DNA of 64,000 nt from assembly GCA_902612125.1 (NCBI GenBank), contig CACMBV010000008.1, positions 1 to 64,000 of the forward strand, in the 5' to 3' direction. How positions within the stretch are numbered: position 1 is the stretch's first letter; every line of letters begins with the position of its first letter. The position numbers were made by a program, and so were the translations under genes. This document shows positions 36,816-45,716 of this stretch, piece after piece. The DNA is from an uncultured Verrucomicrobiota bacterium. Lineage in GTDB: Bacteria; Verrucomicrobiota; Verrucomicrobiia; Opitutales; Seribacteraceae. The notes under the pieces are model-generated. The model did no database searches and had not been told where the DNA came from. It was given only the letters and a program-made list of their open reading frames with translations.

Positions 36816-37071
36816 GCCCCTTCTTACACTCTATATCCTTAGCACCGTTGGAGTCCTAGCCCTTGAATAAGGTTAATAAGGGAGTTGTCTAGATTGGTGG
36901 TATGTAAAGTAAACTCATAAACAAATATTCATTTATCAACTCTAAAATAAACAAATCAGTTACTTCAAGAATCGGATCAAATAAAATAATAGTGTAGTAG
37001 TTAGGTTGCCTTATTTGAAATTAAGGTTGAATATATGAAAGTATGCTTATCGAATTTTCCTTCTTTGCTGA

Positions 37072-37755
37072 ATGAAAAAAAACCAAGATCGTGAACCTGA
37101 CCTGATCCAATATAGGTTGGAATATTCCTTTAACGATGATTTGCCCTCGGAAAGATATTTTATGGCCACCAACCCTCGGGATGCTCTATCGCAGGTTGCT
37201 TACTCTTGCATCAAGCACATCCCGGTCAATAGTTTAACCGAGATCGAGCAGGATTGTTTCGTCAAAGCGTTCTCAAATCCATCCAAGCCTTTTCTCGAAA
37301 AGCCTGAGCTGTTGACCGTACCTGTGCCTATTCCTGATATTGATTATCCAGAACCCGAGCCCACCACGCCAACCGTTGAACCAGAACCTTCAGGCGAAGA
37401 AAATCAGGAAAACTTTTCTGAAGATGAGTTCGTTGATAACCAAAATAACGAATCAGGCCTTTCAAATACCGATCTTCAACCGAAACCTGATCCAGCTGCC
37501 GAACACAAAGCAAAACAGGAAGAGAGACTCTCTGAAATTGAAAAGATTAAAAATCAGAATCAGTTGATGAATGAGAAATATGAAAAATTAATAAGTAAAA
37601 CACGCAAAATAATTGAGTGGTTTACTCCTAGGATTGAAATCATCACATTTGAAGAACACAATCGTTGGACAGACTCGTGGACTTCGATCGAATATCCTTT
37701 GGCACCCGATCAGGAAGAAGTCTCTTCCAACCCAGATGATCCGGAGGCAGAATAA
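37072..37755 (+). CDS. Acidic, Pro/Glu-rich protein of unknown function
   Basis: The 227-residue product has a short structured N-terminal part (LIQYRLEYSFNDDLPSERYF, followed by ATNPRDALSQVAYSC), a central disordered stretch rich in Pro, Glu, Asp and Asn (residues ~85-145), a charged coiled-coil-like segment (KAKQEERLSEIEKIKNQNQL) and an acidic C-terminus. No signal or membrane segment is seen. It stands just upstream of tRNA-Lys and the flagellin pair on the same strand, but nothing links it to motility directly. No family is recognised. Confidence 0.6.
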   Translation: MKKNQDREPDLIQYRLEYSFNDDLPSERYFMATNPRDALSQVAYSCIKHIPVNSLTEIEQDCFVKAFSNPSKPFLEKPELLTVPVPIPDIDYPEPEPTTPTVEPEPSGEENQENFSEDEFVDNQNNESGLSNTDLQPKPDPAAEHKAKQEERLSEIEKIKNQNQLMNEKYEKLISKTRKIIEWFTPRIEIITFEEHNRWTDSWTSIEYPLAPDQEEVSSNPDDPEAE

Positions 37756-37812
37756 AACCCTATCGCTTGATCATTGACGAAATCCATCATTCTCGATAAA
37801 AAGTAAGCACTC

Positions 37813-37888
37813 GGGTCGGTAGCTCAATCGGTAGAGCAGTGGCCTTTTAAGCCATTGGTTCCGGGTTCGAGTCCCGGCCGGCCTACCA
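37813..37888 (+). tRNA. tRNA-Lys (anticodon UUU)
   Basis: A full cloverleaf is readable: acceptor GGGTCGG at 37813-37819, D stem GCTC/GAGC, anticodon stem GTGGC/GCCAT with loop CTTTTAA, so the anticodon is TTT at 37846-37848, and T arm CCGGG-TTCGAGT-CCCGG. The discriminator A at 37885 is followed by an encoded CCA (37886-37888). Confidence 0.97.
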
Positions 37889-37937
37889 CTTCTCATTCGA
37901 GCTAATATTGGAAGAGTAAACTATTTTACTTTTTCCC

Positions 37938-37964
37938 TAAAGTCAGGGTTAAATTTGCCGACTC
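37938..37964 (+). promoter_or_regulatory. Sigma-28 (FliA)-type flagellar promoter
   Basis: The -35 element TAAA at 37938-37941 and the -10 element GCCGACTC at 37957-37964 are separated by exactly 15 bases, against the FliA consensus TAAA-N15-GCCGATAA. It ends 24 bases before the ATG of the first flagellin, the expected distance. Class 3 flagellar control is therefore likely. Confidence 0.72.
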
Positions 37965-37988
37965 TTAACTATGATCTTTCTTTAGATT

Positions 37989-39710
37989 ATGGTCGCCCCA
38001 ATTAACAATAATCTCACATCTCTTGTTTTCGAAACAACAAAAAATAAGGCTGCACTCGAAAACTCCATTTCAAAATTATCTAGCGGAAAAAGGTTAAATC
38101 TTGTCGGTGTTGACACTGGTGCTCATAGCCAAGCTACGACCTTAAGTTCCAAAAATAGGCGTGACATAGCAAATGTTCAAAATTTACAAAACCTAGTTTC
38201 TTACTCAAACTCACAAGATGGTATCTTACAGACGGTGGGAAAGATCCTTGACCGGTTGGGGGAGCTTGCCGCTAGGGCATTAGATATCACAGCAACCGAT
38301 GATGACAGAGAGAATTACAATAAAGAATTCTTAGAACTTGCAGATCAACTAGATCAACTGAAGCAAGAAGATTTTAATGGATTAAATTTATTCGGTGCCG
38401 GTGCATTTAGTGACGATAAAAAGCAATTTATCGAAAGTCTTACAAATAATTGGATTGAAGCGGCGGAGACTTTAATAAAAGCCGAGTACGGTTGGGACAC
38501 GGTACCATCAGATAGCTGGAATCTAATCGTAAATGAAAATGATACTGGTGGGTACGCCGCATTTGTAACCACCGGTCAGTATGGAAATGGAACCGCAGAT
38601 GTAATTGATATGCAATTTGACCTTCCAGACTTTGATCCGCCTCATACCTCACCTACCTCAACCGCAGATAGGGTAGTTGCTCATGAAATGGTTCATTTGA
38701 TGCAGGCTCAGAACTCTTACTACGGAGACATCACTGGTGATGGAACAAGTCGAGGAACTTGGTTTAAAGAAGGTCTTGCAGAATTTATCCACGGTGCAGA
38801 CAGCAGAGTTGATACTGTACTAGATAGTAATGGAGATAATTTTGCAGCACTCACTTCGGCAATTGGGACCGGCAATGAAAGTTGGGTCAGTTCTGAGCAA
38901 TATGCTACTGGATATACCGCTGTCAAATATCTACATAGCAGAATTATTGCGAGTAGTCAGGCAGATGGCATTAAGCACATGACCAGTTGGATGAAAACTC
39001 AGTTTGATTCAGGTGCAGGTGCTTCAAGCAGCGGAATTGACGATTATTTTCAAGCATTTAATATAACGAAAGCTGGTGGTGGAAATTTTCTTAGTAATGC
39101 AGATTTTATATCCAATTACAAAGGAACAGACGGTCAGAATTTTATATCAAATTTGCGAAATGCGGGGGGAGGAGATGTTTTTTCCAACACTGATACGGGT
39201 GCAATTCATGGAAGTGATGAAGGCGGATCAACATCTCTTGATGCCCAAGCGGTTGTTCCTGATACAACTGGCACTCCAGAGAGTAGTTACATTGAAGAAA
39301 AAGATAACTCTTCTCTCGCAGCCGCTATTGATGGAACTGGACTGACATACGACTTAAAGAGTGTAAATTCCGTCACAGTTGAGACTACGATATACAACCT
39401 CGAATCCCTCGCTAACGCAAAAGCAACACTTACGGAACTAGAAAATCTCATGACTAATTTGTCTGCGGAACGATCTAATGTGGGTGCAAATTTAAGTCGT
39501 TTAGAAAAAGAGCTGAATAACCTATCTGGAAAAATATCCACAGGTGAAATGGCGGTGAGCCGAATCGAGGATGCAGATATTGCCCAGGAAAGCTCGAACT
39601 ATGCGTCCACCCAGGTCAGAACCCAGGCAAGCATTGCTATTCTTGCTCAGGCAAAGCAGTTAAATGTAGGCGTATCTGATCTTCTACGAGGGATCAATAT
39701 CGGAGGATAA
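37989..39710 (+). CDS. Flagellinolysin: flagellin with a central zinc metallopeptidase domain
   Basis: The 573-residue protein has flagellin D0/D1 ends: an N-terminal region with ALENSISKLSSGKRLN and a C-terminal region with RIEDADIAQESSNYASTQVR and ending in ILAQAKQLNVGVSDLLRGIN. The usual variable centre is replaced, from about residue 140 to 330, by a gluzincin-type protease domain. It contains ADRVVAHEMVHLMQAQNSYY (HExxH at His232-Glu233-His236) and, 29 residues on, TWFKEGLAEFIHGAD with the third ligand at Glu261. This matches the flagellinolysin family, flagellins that assemble into proteolytic filaments. It should therefore be part of the filament and cut extracellular protein. A sigma-28-type promoter precedes it. 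Protease activity here is inferred from the intact site. Confidence 0.9.
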   Translation: MVAPINNNLTSLVFETTKNKAALENSISKLSSGKRLNLVGVDTGAHSQATTLSSKNRRDIANVQNLQNLVSYSNSQDGILQTVGKILDRLGELAARALDITATDDDRENYNKEFLELADQLDQLKQEDFNGLNLFGAGAFSDDKKQFIESLTNNWIEAAETLIKAEYGWDTVPSDSWNLIVNENDTGGYAAFVTTGQYGNGTADVIDMQFDLPDFDPPHTSPTSTADRVVAHEMVHLMQAQNSYYGDITGDGTSRGTWFKEGLAEFIHGADSRVDTVLDSNGDNFAALTSAIGTGNESWVSSEQYATGYTAVKYLHSRIIASSQADGIKHMTSWMKTQFDSGAGASSSGIDDYFQAFNITKAGGGNFLSNADFISNYKGTDGQNFISNLRNAGGGDVFSNTDTGAIHGSDEGGSTSLDAQAVVPDTTGTPESSYIEEKDNSSLAAAIDGTGLTYDLKSVNSVTVETTIYNLESLANAKATLTELENLMTNLSAERSNVGANLSRLEKELNNLSGKISTGEMAVSRIEDADIAQESSNYASTQVRTQASIAILAQAKQLNVGVSDLLRGINIGG

Positions 39711-39725
39711 TCTCGCATAGATTAT
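39707..39725 (+). repeat. Small inverted repeat after the first flagellin
   Basis: Arms ATAATCT and AGATTAT are perfect and flank a 5-base loop, overlapping the stop codon of the first flagellin. It is AT-rich and has no T tract, so a strong terminator is unlikely; it may be a processing or attenuating hairpin between the two flagellin genes. Confidence 0.3.
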
Positions 39726-39798
39726 GTGTCATCCTCGTCTTTGGGTTCATTTAAATTTCTCTAACCTAGGTTGGTGGACTTAGGATCATTGTCCGAAC

Positions 39799-41520
39799 AT
39801 GCCTCTTCAATTATCCCAAGTAGAACTTTCACAAGCTTACAGAGGAAGGGTTGCCAATCGTAATGTAGAGAAATCTTTAAATAAGATAGCTACCGGGAAA
39901 AAGCTTCACGCAGACGGAAAGGATTCGGCTGCCTATGCACAGTCCCTTCGCATAGAAAGTCAACAGAAGCATGGATTGAAAAACCTACAAAATCTTCAAA
40001 ACTTAATCTCCTACAGTCAGGCCCAGGAAGGGGCACTTAACAAGGCAGCTGAAATCCTTGACCGTATGGGCGTTCTCGCCACCCAGTCCCTTGATCTCAT
40101 TAAAAACGAACAGGATCGTGTAAATCATGACAAAGAATTTCAGGAACTTGCCAAAAGCCTGGATGAAATTGAGGGAATGAAGTTCAATGACCTCGATCTT
40201 TTCTCGGACGGGCCTTTTTCAGAAGGCAAAAAGTCTTTTATCACCTTGCTTCAATCCCAGTGGTTGAGTAATGCTGAGCAAGTCATTAAAGATCGTTTGG
40301 GCTTACAAGGCAACGGCACTGACACCTTTAAGGTAGTGGTAAACGACGAGGGTAACAACGCATACAGCATCCAGTTGACTTGGAACTTCACCAATCCAAC
40401 AACACCCGATAAGGAGACGGATTTGTTGCAGATGAGCTTTGAATCATATAACTACAGTTCACCTCCCTCTGAAGATTCAGATCACATGAATGCGATTATG
40501 ATGACATACGCAGTAATGTCGAACAACTTTTACTTTAATGCCATGGCAAACGGGCAGGTAAATAAGGGTGATTCGGCATCAGGTGGTGCAATCTGGTTTA
40601 AATCCGGCATAGCCGATTTTGTCCATGGCGGTGACTCACTGGTTCGGCCCCAGGTAACTCAATCTCAAATTAATGGAATTGCCAATGGAGATCTTTACTC
40701 AACCCGAAGCTCCTCCTATTTAGCCGTTCGTTATCTGCATGAAGAACTCAAGAATAGTGGAGCAGGTGCGAATAATGGAGTGAAGGACATGTTAATTTGG
40801 ATGGCAAACCAGGTAAAGGCTGGCAAATCTCCAGAGGAAAGTAGCATTGGTGCTGCCCTGAAAAATTTTATTCCTTCAAAGTACAGCAATGCAAACACCG
40901 CTAACGATGAATTTATTGCCGACTTTAAAACTAACGGACTCTCCGTGTTGTCTAATGTTGTTAAACCATTGAATGACGACACAGGTGCAATCACCGGACT
41001 GGATGCAGACGGAGGGAGTGAAATTAATCAGCAAGATGCAGTGCCGGATTATCCTGCTACGGATCCTACAACTTCACCTCTTTCGAATTTTGGAATTAAA
41101 TGGGAAAAAGAGGGTAGAACCCTGTTTTCAAGTTCATCAGACGGAAGTTCCCTTACCTTTAATGCAGTCAACACCGTAACTGTTGTAGATACTGATCGTT
41201 ATAACCTAAAGTCGGTTAGTTCAGCCAAATTGACCCTTAGCATGATCGAAACCATAAGCGAAACCCTGAACGAAGAGCGCTCTCAACTGGGTGCCAACAT
41301 ACAACGCTTACAAACTGAAACTGATAACCAAGAATCTCAATACAGCGTGAAGCAGTTTGCCCTAAGCCGTATTGCGGATGTTGATCTAGCGGAGGAGTCC
41401 ACCAACCTTGCGGCGAACAAAATTAGGGCCGAAGCTAGCATTTCCATGCTCGCACAGGCCCAGAAACTAAATGTGGGTGTTGCGGATTTGATTGGAGACA
41501 TGAAAATAGGAAAACCTTAA
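39799..41520 (+). CDS. Flagellin with a degenerate (catalytically dead) protease-derived central domain
   Basis: This second 573-residue flagellin is collinear with the first. The D0/D1 ends are kept (SLNKIATGKKLHADGKDSAA at the N-terminus; RIADVDLAEESTNLAANKIR and MLAQAQKLNVGVADL at the C-terminus). The centre still resembles flagellinolysin: QSQWLSNAEQVIKDRLGL and AIWFKSGIADFVHGGD match the neighbour. However, the HExxH position reads IMMTY (in DHMNAIMMTYAVMSNN), and the third-ligand glutamate of KEG is serine in KSG. It can therefore be a structural filament subunit but not a zinc protease of this type. It lies 88 bases downstream, and no separate sigma-28 site was found. Confidence 0.88.
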   Translation: MPLQLSQVELSQAYRGRVANRNVEKSLNKIATGKKLHADGKDSAAYAQSLRIESQQKHGLKNLQNLQNLISYSQAQEGALNKAAEILDRMGVLATQSLDLIKNEQDRVNHDKEFQELAKSLDEIEGMKFNDLDLFSDGPFSEGKKSFITLLQSQWLSNAEQVIKDRLGLQGNGTDTFKVVVNDEGNNAYSIQLTWNFTNPTTPDKETDLLQMSFESYNYSSPPSEDSDHMNAIMMTYAVMSNNFYFNAMANGQVNKGDSASGGAIWFKSGIADFVHGGDSLVRPQVTQSQINGIANGDLYSTRSSSYLAVRYLHEELKNSGAGANNGVKDMLIWMANQVKAGKSPEESSIGAALKNFIPSKYSNANTANDEFIADFKTNGLSVLSNVVKPLNDDTGAITGLDADGGSEINQQDAVPDYPATDPTTSPLSNFGIKWEKEGRTLFSSSSDGSSLTFNAVNTVTVVDTDRYNLKSVSSAKLTLSMIETISETLNEERSQLGANIQRLQTETDNQESQYSVKQFALSRIADVDLAEESTNLAANKIRAEASISMLAQAQKLNVGVADLIGDMKIGKP

Positions 41521-41527
41521 ACTATTA

Positions 41528-43093
41528 TTAAGTCTCTGCTAATTCCTTAAGTTTTCTCAAGTCTAACTTACCCGTTCCAAGAACTGGAATCTCATTCACT
41601 TTTTTAATTTGCTTTGGAATCCAAAGATTGGGTACACCCTTATTTCTTAACTTCTCTCCTATCCACTGAGAGTTAACCTCGACCTTTGAAAGCAGAACGA
41701 GGCGCTCGCCCTTGGCTCCATCTGCAATGCCGGTTACGGCACAAAACATTTCCTCATTCGGATGACCAGTCATTGTGAGAACTTCTGCAATCATATCTTC
41801 CACTGATTGATGCGAAACCATTTCTCCGCCGATTTTGGAGAACCTAGAAAGACGGCCTTCGATAAACAGGAATCCATCTTCATCCATTCTTCCCAGATCC
41901 CCGGTGATGAACCACCCATCATCGGAAAGAACTTCTTTTGTTTGTTCAGGATTATTCAGATAACCCGTAAAAATATTGGGTCCCTTAAAAGAAAGAATGC
42001 CAGCCTTGCTTTCATGCAAGATTTCATGAGTATCGGGGTCGAGCGTCCTTCCCTCGATCTTTTTCATCAATCTACCAACCGATCCTGCTTTCTTTCCGAC
42101 CCCGGGCAAATTGAATGATAAACCCGGAGAGCATTCAGTGAGACCATACCCTTCCAAGTATTCACAACCATACTCATTTTCCCAAATCTTAATTAAATCT
42201 GGAGGACTTTTTTCCGCACCCGCAACCACATAGCGCACGCTTTTAAAATCATCACTCTTTGCCTTGAGTAGGTATCGTCTTAAAAAGGTGGGCGTACCTA
42301 AGAGCACTTCAGCCCCACCCTCACGAATGGCCCGTAAACTACTTTTATGATCGAGCGGAGAAGGGGCAGAAACAATTCGTAAGCCGTAGAGCAAGGGAAA
42401 AAAACTACCTATGGTAAGGCCAAAACTATGAAATAAAGGCAGGTTTCCCAGAAGAGACATTTTGGGAAAGAACAGCCCGAGTGCATTCATCTGGGCACAA
42501 TTTGAAAGGATATTCTGATCACTTAATACAACCCCTTTGGGTTGGCTGGAACTGCCGCTGGTAAAAAGAAGCACCGCTTCCTTACGATTATTACCGATTT
42601 GATTGATTTCAAACTTACGCATCACTGCACCGGGAAAACAAAACAGTCGTATAGCCGTAAAAAGAAGTGTTCCTTTTCTGTTTTTTTCAACTGTCAGTAA
42701 CTCACCCAAATCTATAAAATGTTTTGACCATGGGAAATCCGGAAATTTCTTCCTGACCTTTTCTGCTGACAACATGAAATCAACCTCAGCCTCACGCAGG
42801 GTCGATTCCATCGATTGTTTACTTACGGTGAGGTTTAGGTTTACGGGAATCTTACCAGCAAAAAGGACGGCAAGATTTCCGAGAATCCCGGCAACTCCGG
42901 GTGGTAAGGCCAACCCAATTCTCGCACACTTGTAATTTCTGATTTTTTGGGATAGCAGGAGTCCCAGCACTAGCAAGATCCATCCCTTCATGGCAATGGG
43001 TTTGGAGAGGCCATAATCACTCACCACATCAGAAAAAAAATTGGCTCGAAGTGAGTCAAAAAGTGCTTGGGGCAAATTCATGTGACTGGTCAT
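41528..43093 (-). CDS. AMP-binding acyl-CoA/acyl-ACP synthetase (Aas-like)
   Basis: The 521-residue adenylate-forming enzyme contains the P-loop LLFTSGSSSQPKGVVLSDQN, EYLEGYGLTECSPGLSFNLP, and GWFITGDLGRMDEDGFLFIE followed by GRLSRFSKIGGEMV, with a C-terminal GTGKLDLRKLKEL catalytic-lysine region. The FHSFGLTIGSFFPLLYG segment and overall pattern resemble the acyl-ACP synthetase part of Aas, which activates fatty acids for membrane lipid recycling. The acyltransferase part of Aas is absent. Its 3' end is only seven bases from the convergent second flagellin gene. The fatty acid chain length and acceptor (CoA or ACP) are unknown. Confidence 0.85.
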   Translation of the reverse strand: MTSHMNLPQALFDSLRANFFSDVVSDYGLSKPIAMKGWILLVLGLLLSQKIRNYKCARIGLALPPGVAGILGNLAVLFAGKIPVNLNLTVSKQSMESTLREAEVDFMLSAEKVRKKFPDFPWSKHFIDLGELLTVEKNRKGTLLFTAIRLFCFPGAVMRKFEINQIGNNRKEAVLLFTSGSSSQPKGVVLSDQNILSNCAQMNALGLFFPKMSLLGNLPLFHSFGLTIGSFFPLLYGLRIVSAPSPLDHKSSLRAIREGGAEVLLGTPTFLRRYLLKAKSDDFKSVRYVVAGAEKSPPDLIKIWENEYGCEYLEGYGLTECSPGLSFNLPGVGKKAGSVGRLMKKIEGRTLDPDTHEILHESKAGILSFKGPNIFTGYLNNPEQTKEVLSDDGWFITGDLGRMDEDGFLFIEGRLSRFSKIGGEMVSHQSVEDMIAEVLTMTGHPNEEMFCAVTGIADGAKGERLVLLSKVEVNSQWIGEKLRNKGVPNLWIPKQIKKVNEIPVLGTGKLDLRKLKELAET

Positions 43094-43306
43094 TTGTTCT
43101 CTTTACCACTAGGTTGCCCACCTGTTTGCCGTTGCCAAGCCTGAAAGGAAAAAATAGCCTTGCAATAACTTGAAAGCTTTTTCCCCAGTTTACCATCTTT
43201 CCAATTCTGCTGCTGATCGAATTGATTAGCCCTATGTTATGGCGTAGGGCTGCCCCGTAAAACTTTCCCACTTTCAATTTAATTTTTTTTTTAACATCCC
43301 ATTACC

Positions 43307-44890
43307 ATGTCATCCACGAAAATTCTCATTTATGACACCACGCTGCGCGACGGCTCTCAAGCCGAAGGCGTCTCCTTCACTGTAGCCGCCAAAATGCGCG
43401 TCGCCAAAAAACTTGATCAATTTGGGGTTGATTACATTGAAGGTGGATGGCCGGGCAGTAATCCTCGGGACATGGCTTTTTTTGAAAAAGCGGAAGAGCT
43501 TGAACTGAGTCATTCACGAATAGCAGCTTTCGGTTCCACCCGCCGAGCCAACACTCCGGTTGAAGAAGACGCACAGGTTAAACTTCTCCTCGATGCATCC
43601 ACTCCTGTGGTCACCATTTTTGGGAAAACCTGGCTGCTCCATGTGACGGATGTACTGAGGACCACACCTGAAGAGAATCTCAACATGATCGAAGATACGG
43701 TTCGCTATCTTAAGCAACAGGGAAAAGAGGTAGTCTATGACGCGGAGCACTTCTTTGACGGGTATTCCAACAATCGAGAATATGCCTTATCAACCCTCGA
43801 AGCAGCCAAATGCGGCGGTGCAGACTTTCTCACCTTATGTGAAACCAATGGCGGAAAACTCGTCACCCCTTTTCGCGAAATTACCAATGATGTGATAAAT
43901 AAATTTCCGGACTCCAAAATTGGGGTGCATTGTCATAATGATGCAGGTGTCGGTGTTGCCGTTAGTATATCCGGCGTGGAGGCAGGGGCAGTTATGGTGC
44001 AAGGAACCATGAACGGATACGGCGAACGCAATGGAAATGCCAATCTCACCACCATTATTCCAAACTTAGAGCTGAAGATGGATTACATCACCAATTGTTC
44101 AAAACATCTCAAAAAACTCAGGGATCTTTCTCTCTTCATCGACGATGCCACCAACCTGCGACCCGATATCCGCTCACCCTATGTGGGTGCCGCATCCTTC
44201 GCTCATAAGGGTGGTGTGCATGCGGATGCTGCATCCAAGTCTACCAGAAGCTACGAGCACATCGATCCAGCTCTGGTTGGTAACCGCACGCGCGTACTTG
44301 TTTCCGATATGTCCGGAAGAAGCAGCATCATGATGAAGGCCAAGGAGATGGGGATGGAGGTGGACGGACGGTCACCTGAAATGAAATCATTCTTGGAGGA
44401 ACTGAAGCAACTTGAATTTAAAGGGTATGAATACGAATCTGCAGACGCTTCCTTTGATCTGTTACTTCGTCGATTTTTACGGGGTGAAGAGGAGGCGTTT
44501 AAAGTTCTCCGCTATCATGTTGGGGTTGGTAACGACACCGAAAAAAAGGATGCCGTTTCCGAAGCCACCGTAAAACTAAAAATAGGAAATGAAACCCGCC
44601 ACATGGTGGCCGAAGGGAATGGGCCAGTGTCCGCACTTGATCATGCATTAAGAAAAGCCCTGGTTCAGGATTTCCCGACCATTGCTGAGGTACGACTCGT
44701 AGATTTTAAGGTTCGTATTCTCGAAAGTAATTTGGGAACCGATGCAATTACCCGAGTACATGTGGAATCAACCGATGGCGAGCAAACATGGGGGACTGTG
44801 GGGGTGAGTGATAATGTTATCACTGCCAGTTGGGAAGCCCTCATTGATTCCGTGTCCTACAAAATTTTGCTTGAAGGAGAATCGGTCTGA
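43307..44890 (+). CDS. cimA: (R)-citramalate synthase
   Basis: The 527-residue product belongs to the HMGL-like aldol enzymes of the citramalate-synthase type, which condense pyruvate with acetyl-CoA to (R)-citramalate, the first step of the threonine-independent isoleucine route. Supporting motifs are DTTLRDGSQAEGVSFTVAAK, YIEGGWPGSNPRDMAFF, SKIGVHCHNDAGVGVAVS, GTMNGYGERNGNANLTTIIP and SFAHKGGVHADAASKS. The C-terminal domain (after about residue 400) is the LeuA-dimer regulatory domain that mediates feedback by isoleucine in this family. The gene overlaps the convergent GT9 gene by 34 bases. Confidence 0.93.
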   Translation: MSSTKILIYDTTLRDGSQAEGVSFTVAAKMRVAKKLDQFGVDYIEGGWPGSNPRDMAFFEKAEELELSHSRIAAFGSTRRANTPVEEDAQVKLLLDASTPVVTIFGKTWLLHVTDVLRTTPEENLNMIEDTVRYLKQQGKEVVYDAEHFFDGYSNNREYALSTLEAAKCGGADFLTLCETNGGKLVTPFREITNDVINKFPDSKIGVHCHNDAGVGVAVSISGVEAGAVMVQGTMNGYGERNGNANLTTIIPNLELKMDYITNCSKHLKKLRDLSLFIDDATNLRPDIRSPYVGAASFAHKGGVHADAASKSTRSYEHIDPALVGNRTRVLVSDMSGRSSIMMKAKEMGMEVDGRSPEMKSFLEELKQLEFKGYEYESADASFDLLLRRFLRGEEEAFKVLRYHVGVGNDTEKKDAVSEATVKLKIGNETRHMVAEGNGPVSALDHALRKALVQDFPTIAEVRLVDFKVRILESNLGTDAITRVHVESTDGEQTWGTVGVSDNVITASWEALIDSVSYKILLEGESV

Positions 44891-45708
44891 TAAATTTTCA
44901 CTGATGGCCCAAGGGGTGACCAAACTTTCGGATTGGTACAGCGAAACCAGACATGTGTCTCAAATCCCAGCATGGCTGCGAGGTGGGAAGGTCCCGAATC
45001 ATTTCCGGCAAAAACTCCTTTGTGGTTTCGCAAACTGACAAAGAAATCATCTAGGGAAGAAAATAATTTGTTTTGAATTCTTGGCTTGCTTGAGACATCC
45101 AGTCGTAAAAATTGATCGTGAAGTTCTAAGTCTGCTTCTCCAAAACTGAAAAAAACTTCACTTTGAGGAAATTTGCCGATCCATTGCTCGGACAAATGTA
45201 TAAACTCCAATAATGGCAGGTTTTTATCGACACCCCCACTGCCAGCATGGATCCAAAGATTTTTTGAAAACTGGCTTGGGATTTCTTTTCCATGGTTGAA
45301 CCATATTTGATTAAGCTTAGTTCGGGTCTTTGGTTTTCTGAAACGCTCAATCAATAACCGTGAAAAGTGGAGGTCGCCCTTAGGCCTAGGATTAAATACA
45401 TGCACCTTCTCGACACCAAGTTCTTTCCACTCCCTGATCCACGCTGGATCATTCCAGAAAGCAACTACTTCCGAACCAGCAGCTAATTTTAGCAATTCAG
45501 TCTCTCCTTGATCCAAATCAAATAAAATTGGTTTGTTGGAAAATTCACTGATCAAGAAATGATATTTGTTAGGAACACACATAATCACTTCCTCGAATAA
45601 ATTTTCCAATTCCCTGAGCAGTGGCAAGGTCAACAGGAGATCTCCCAATCCACCACTCCGAAAAACTATGACTCTGGAAGCAAGCAAGGACGGCTCACTC
45701 GTACTCAT
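44857..45708 (-). CDS. Glycosyltransferase family 9 (heptosyltransferase-like)
   Basis: The 283-residue protein begins with VIVFRSGGLGDLLLTLPLLR, typical of GT9 LPS heptosyltransferases, and has NLWIHAGSGGVDKNLPL and GVFAGNDSGPSHLAAMLGFE, the nucleotide-sugar binding region. It would add a heptose or related sugar to the LPS core or another cell-surface glycan. It is somewhat shorter than typical WaaC/WaaF (about 320-350). It precedes thrC on the minus strand by only 8 bases in transcriptional order, an unusual partner, so the arrangement may be incidental. Substrate unknown. Confidence 0.82.
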   Translation of the reverse strand: MSTSEPSLLASRVIVFRSGGLGDLLLTLPLLRELENLFEEVIMCVPNKYHFLISEFSNKPILFDLDQGETELLKLAAGSEVVAFWNDPAWIREWKELGVEKVHVFNPRPKGDLHFSRLLIERFRKPKTRTKLNQIWFNHGKEIPSQFSKNLWIHAGSGGVDKNLPLLEFIHLSEQWIGKFPQSEVFFSFGEADLELHDQFLRLDVSSKPRIQNKLFSSLDDFFVSLRNHKGVFAGNDSGPSHLAAMLGFETHVWFRCTNPKVWSPLGPSVKIYQTDSPSSKIL

Positions 45709-45716
45709 TTTTACTT

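Noticed and set aside
43056-43277. Minus-strand 73-codon frame at the start of the AMP-binding gene
   Set aside because: It overlaps the synthetase start in another frame and shows no recognisable motif.
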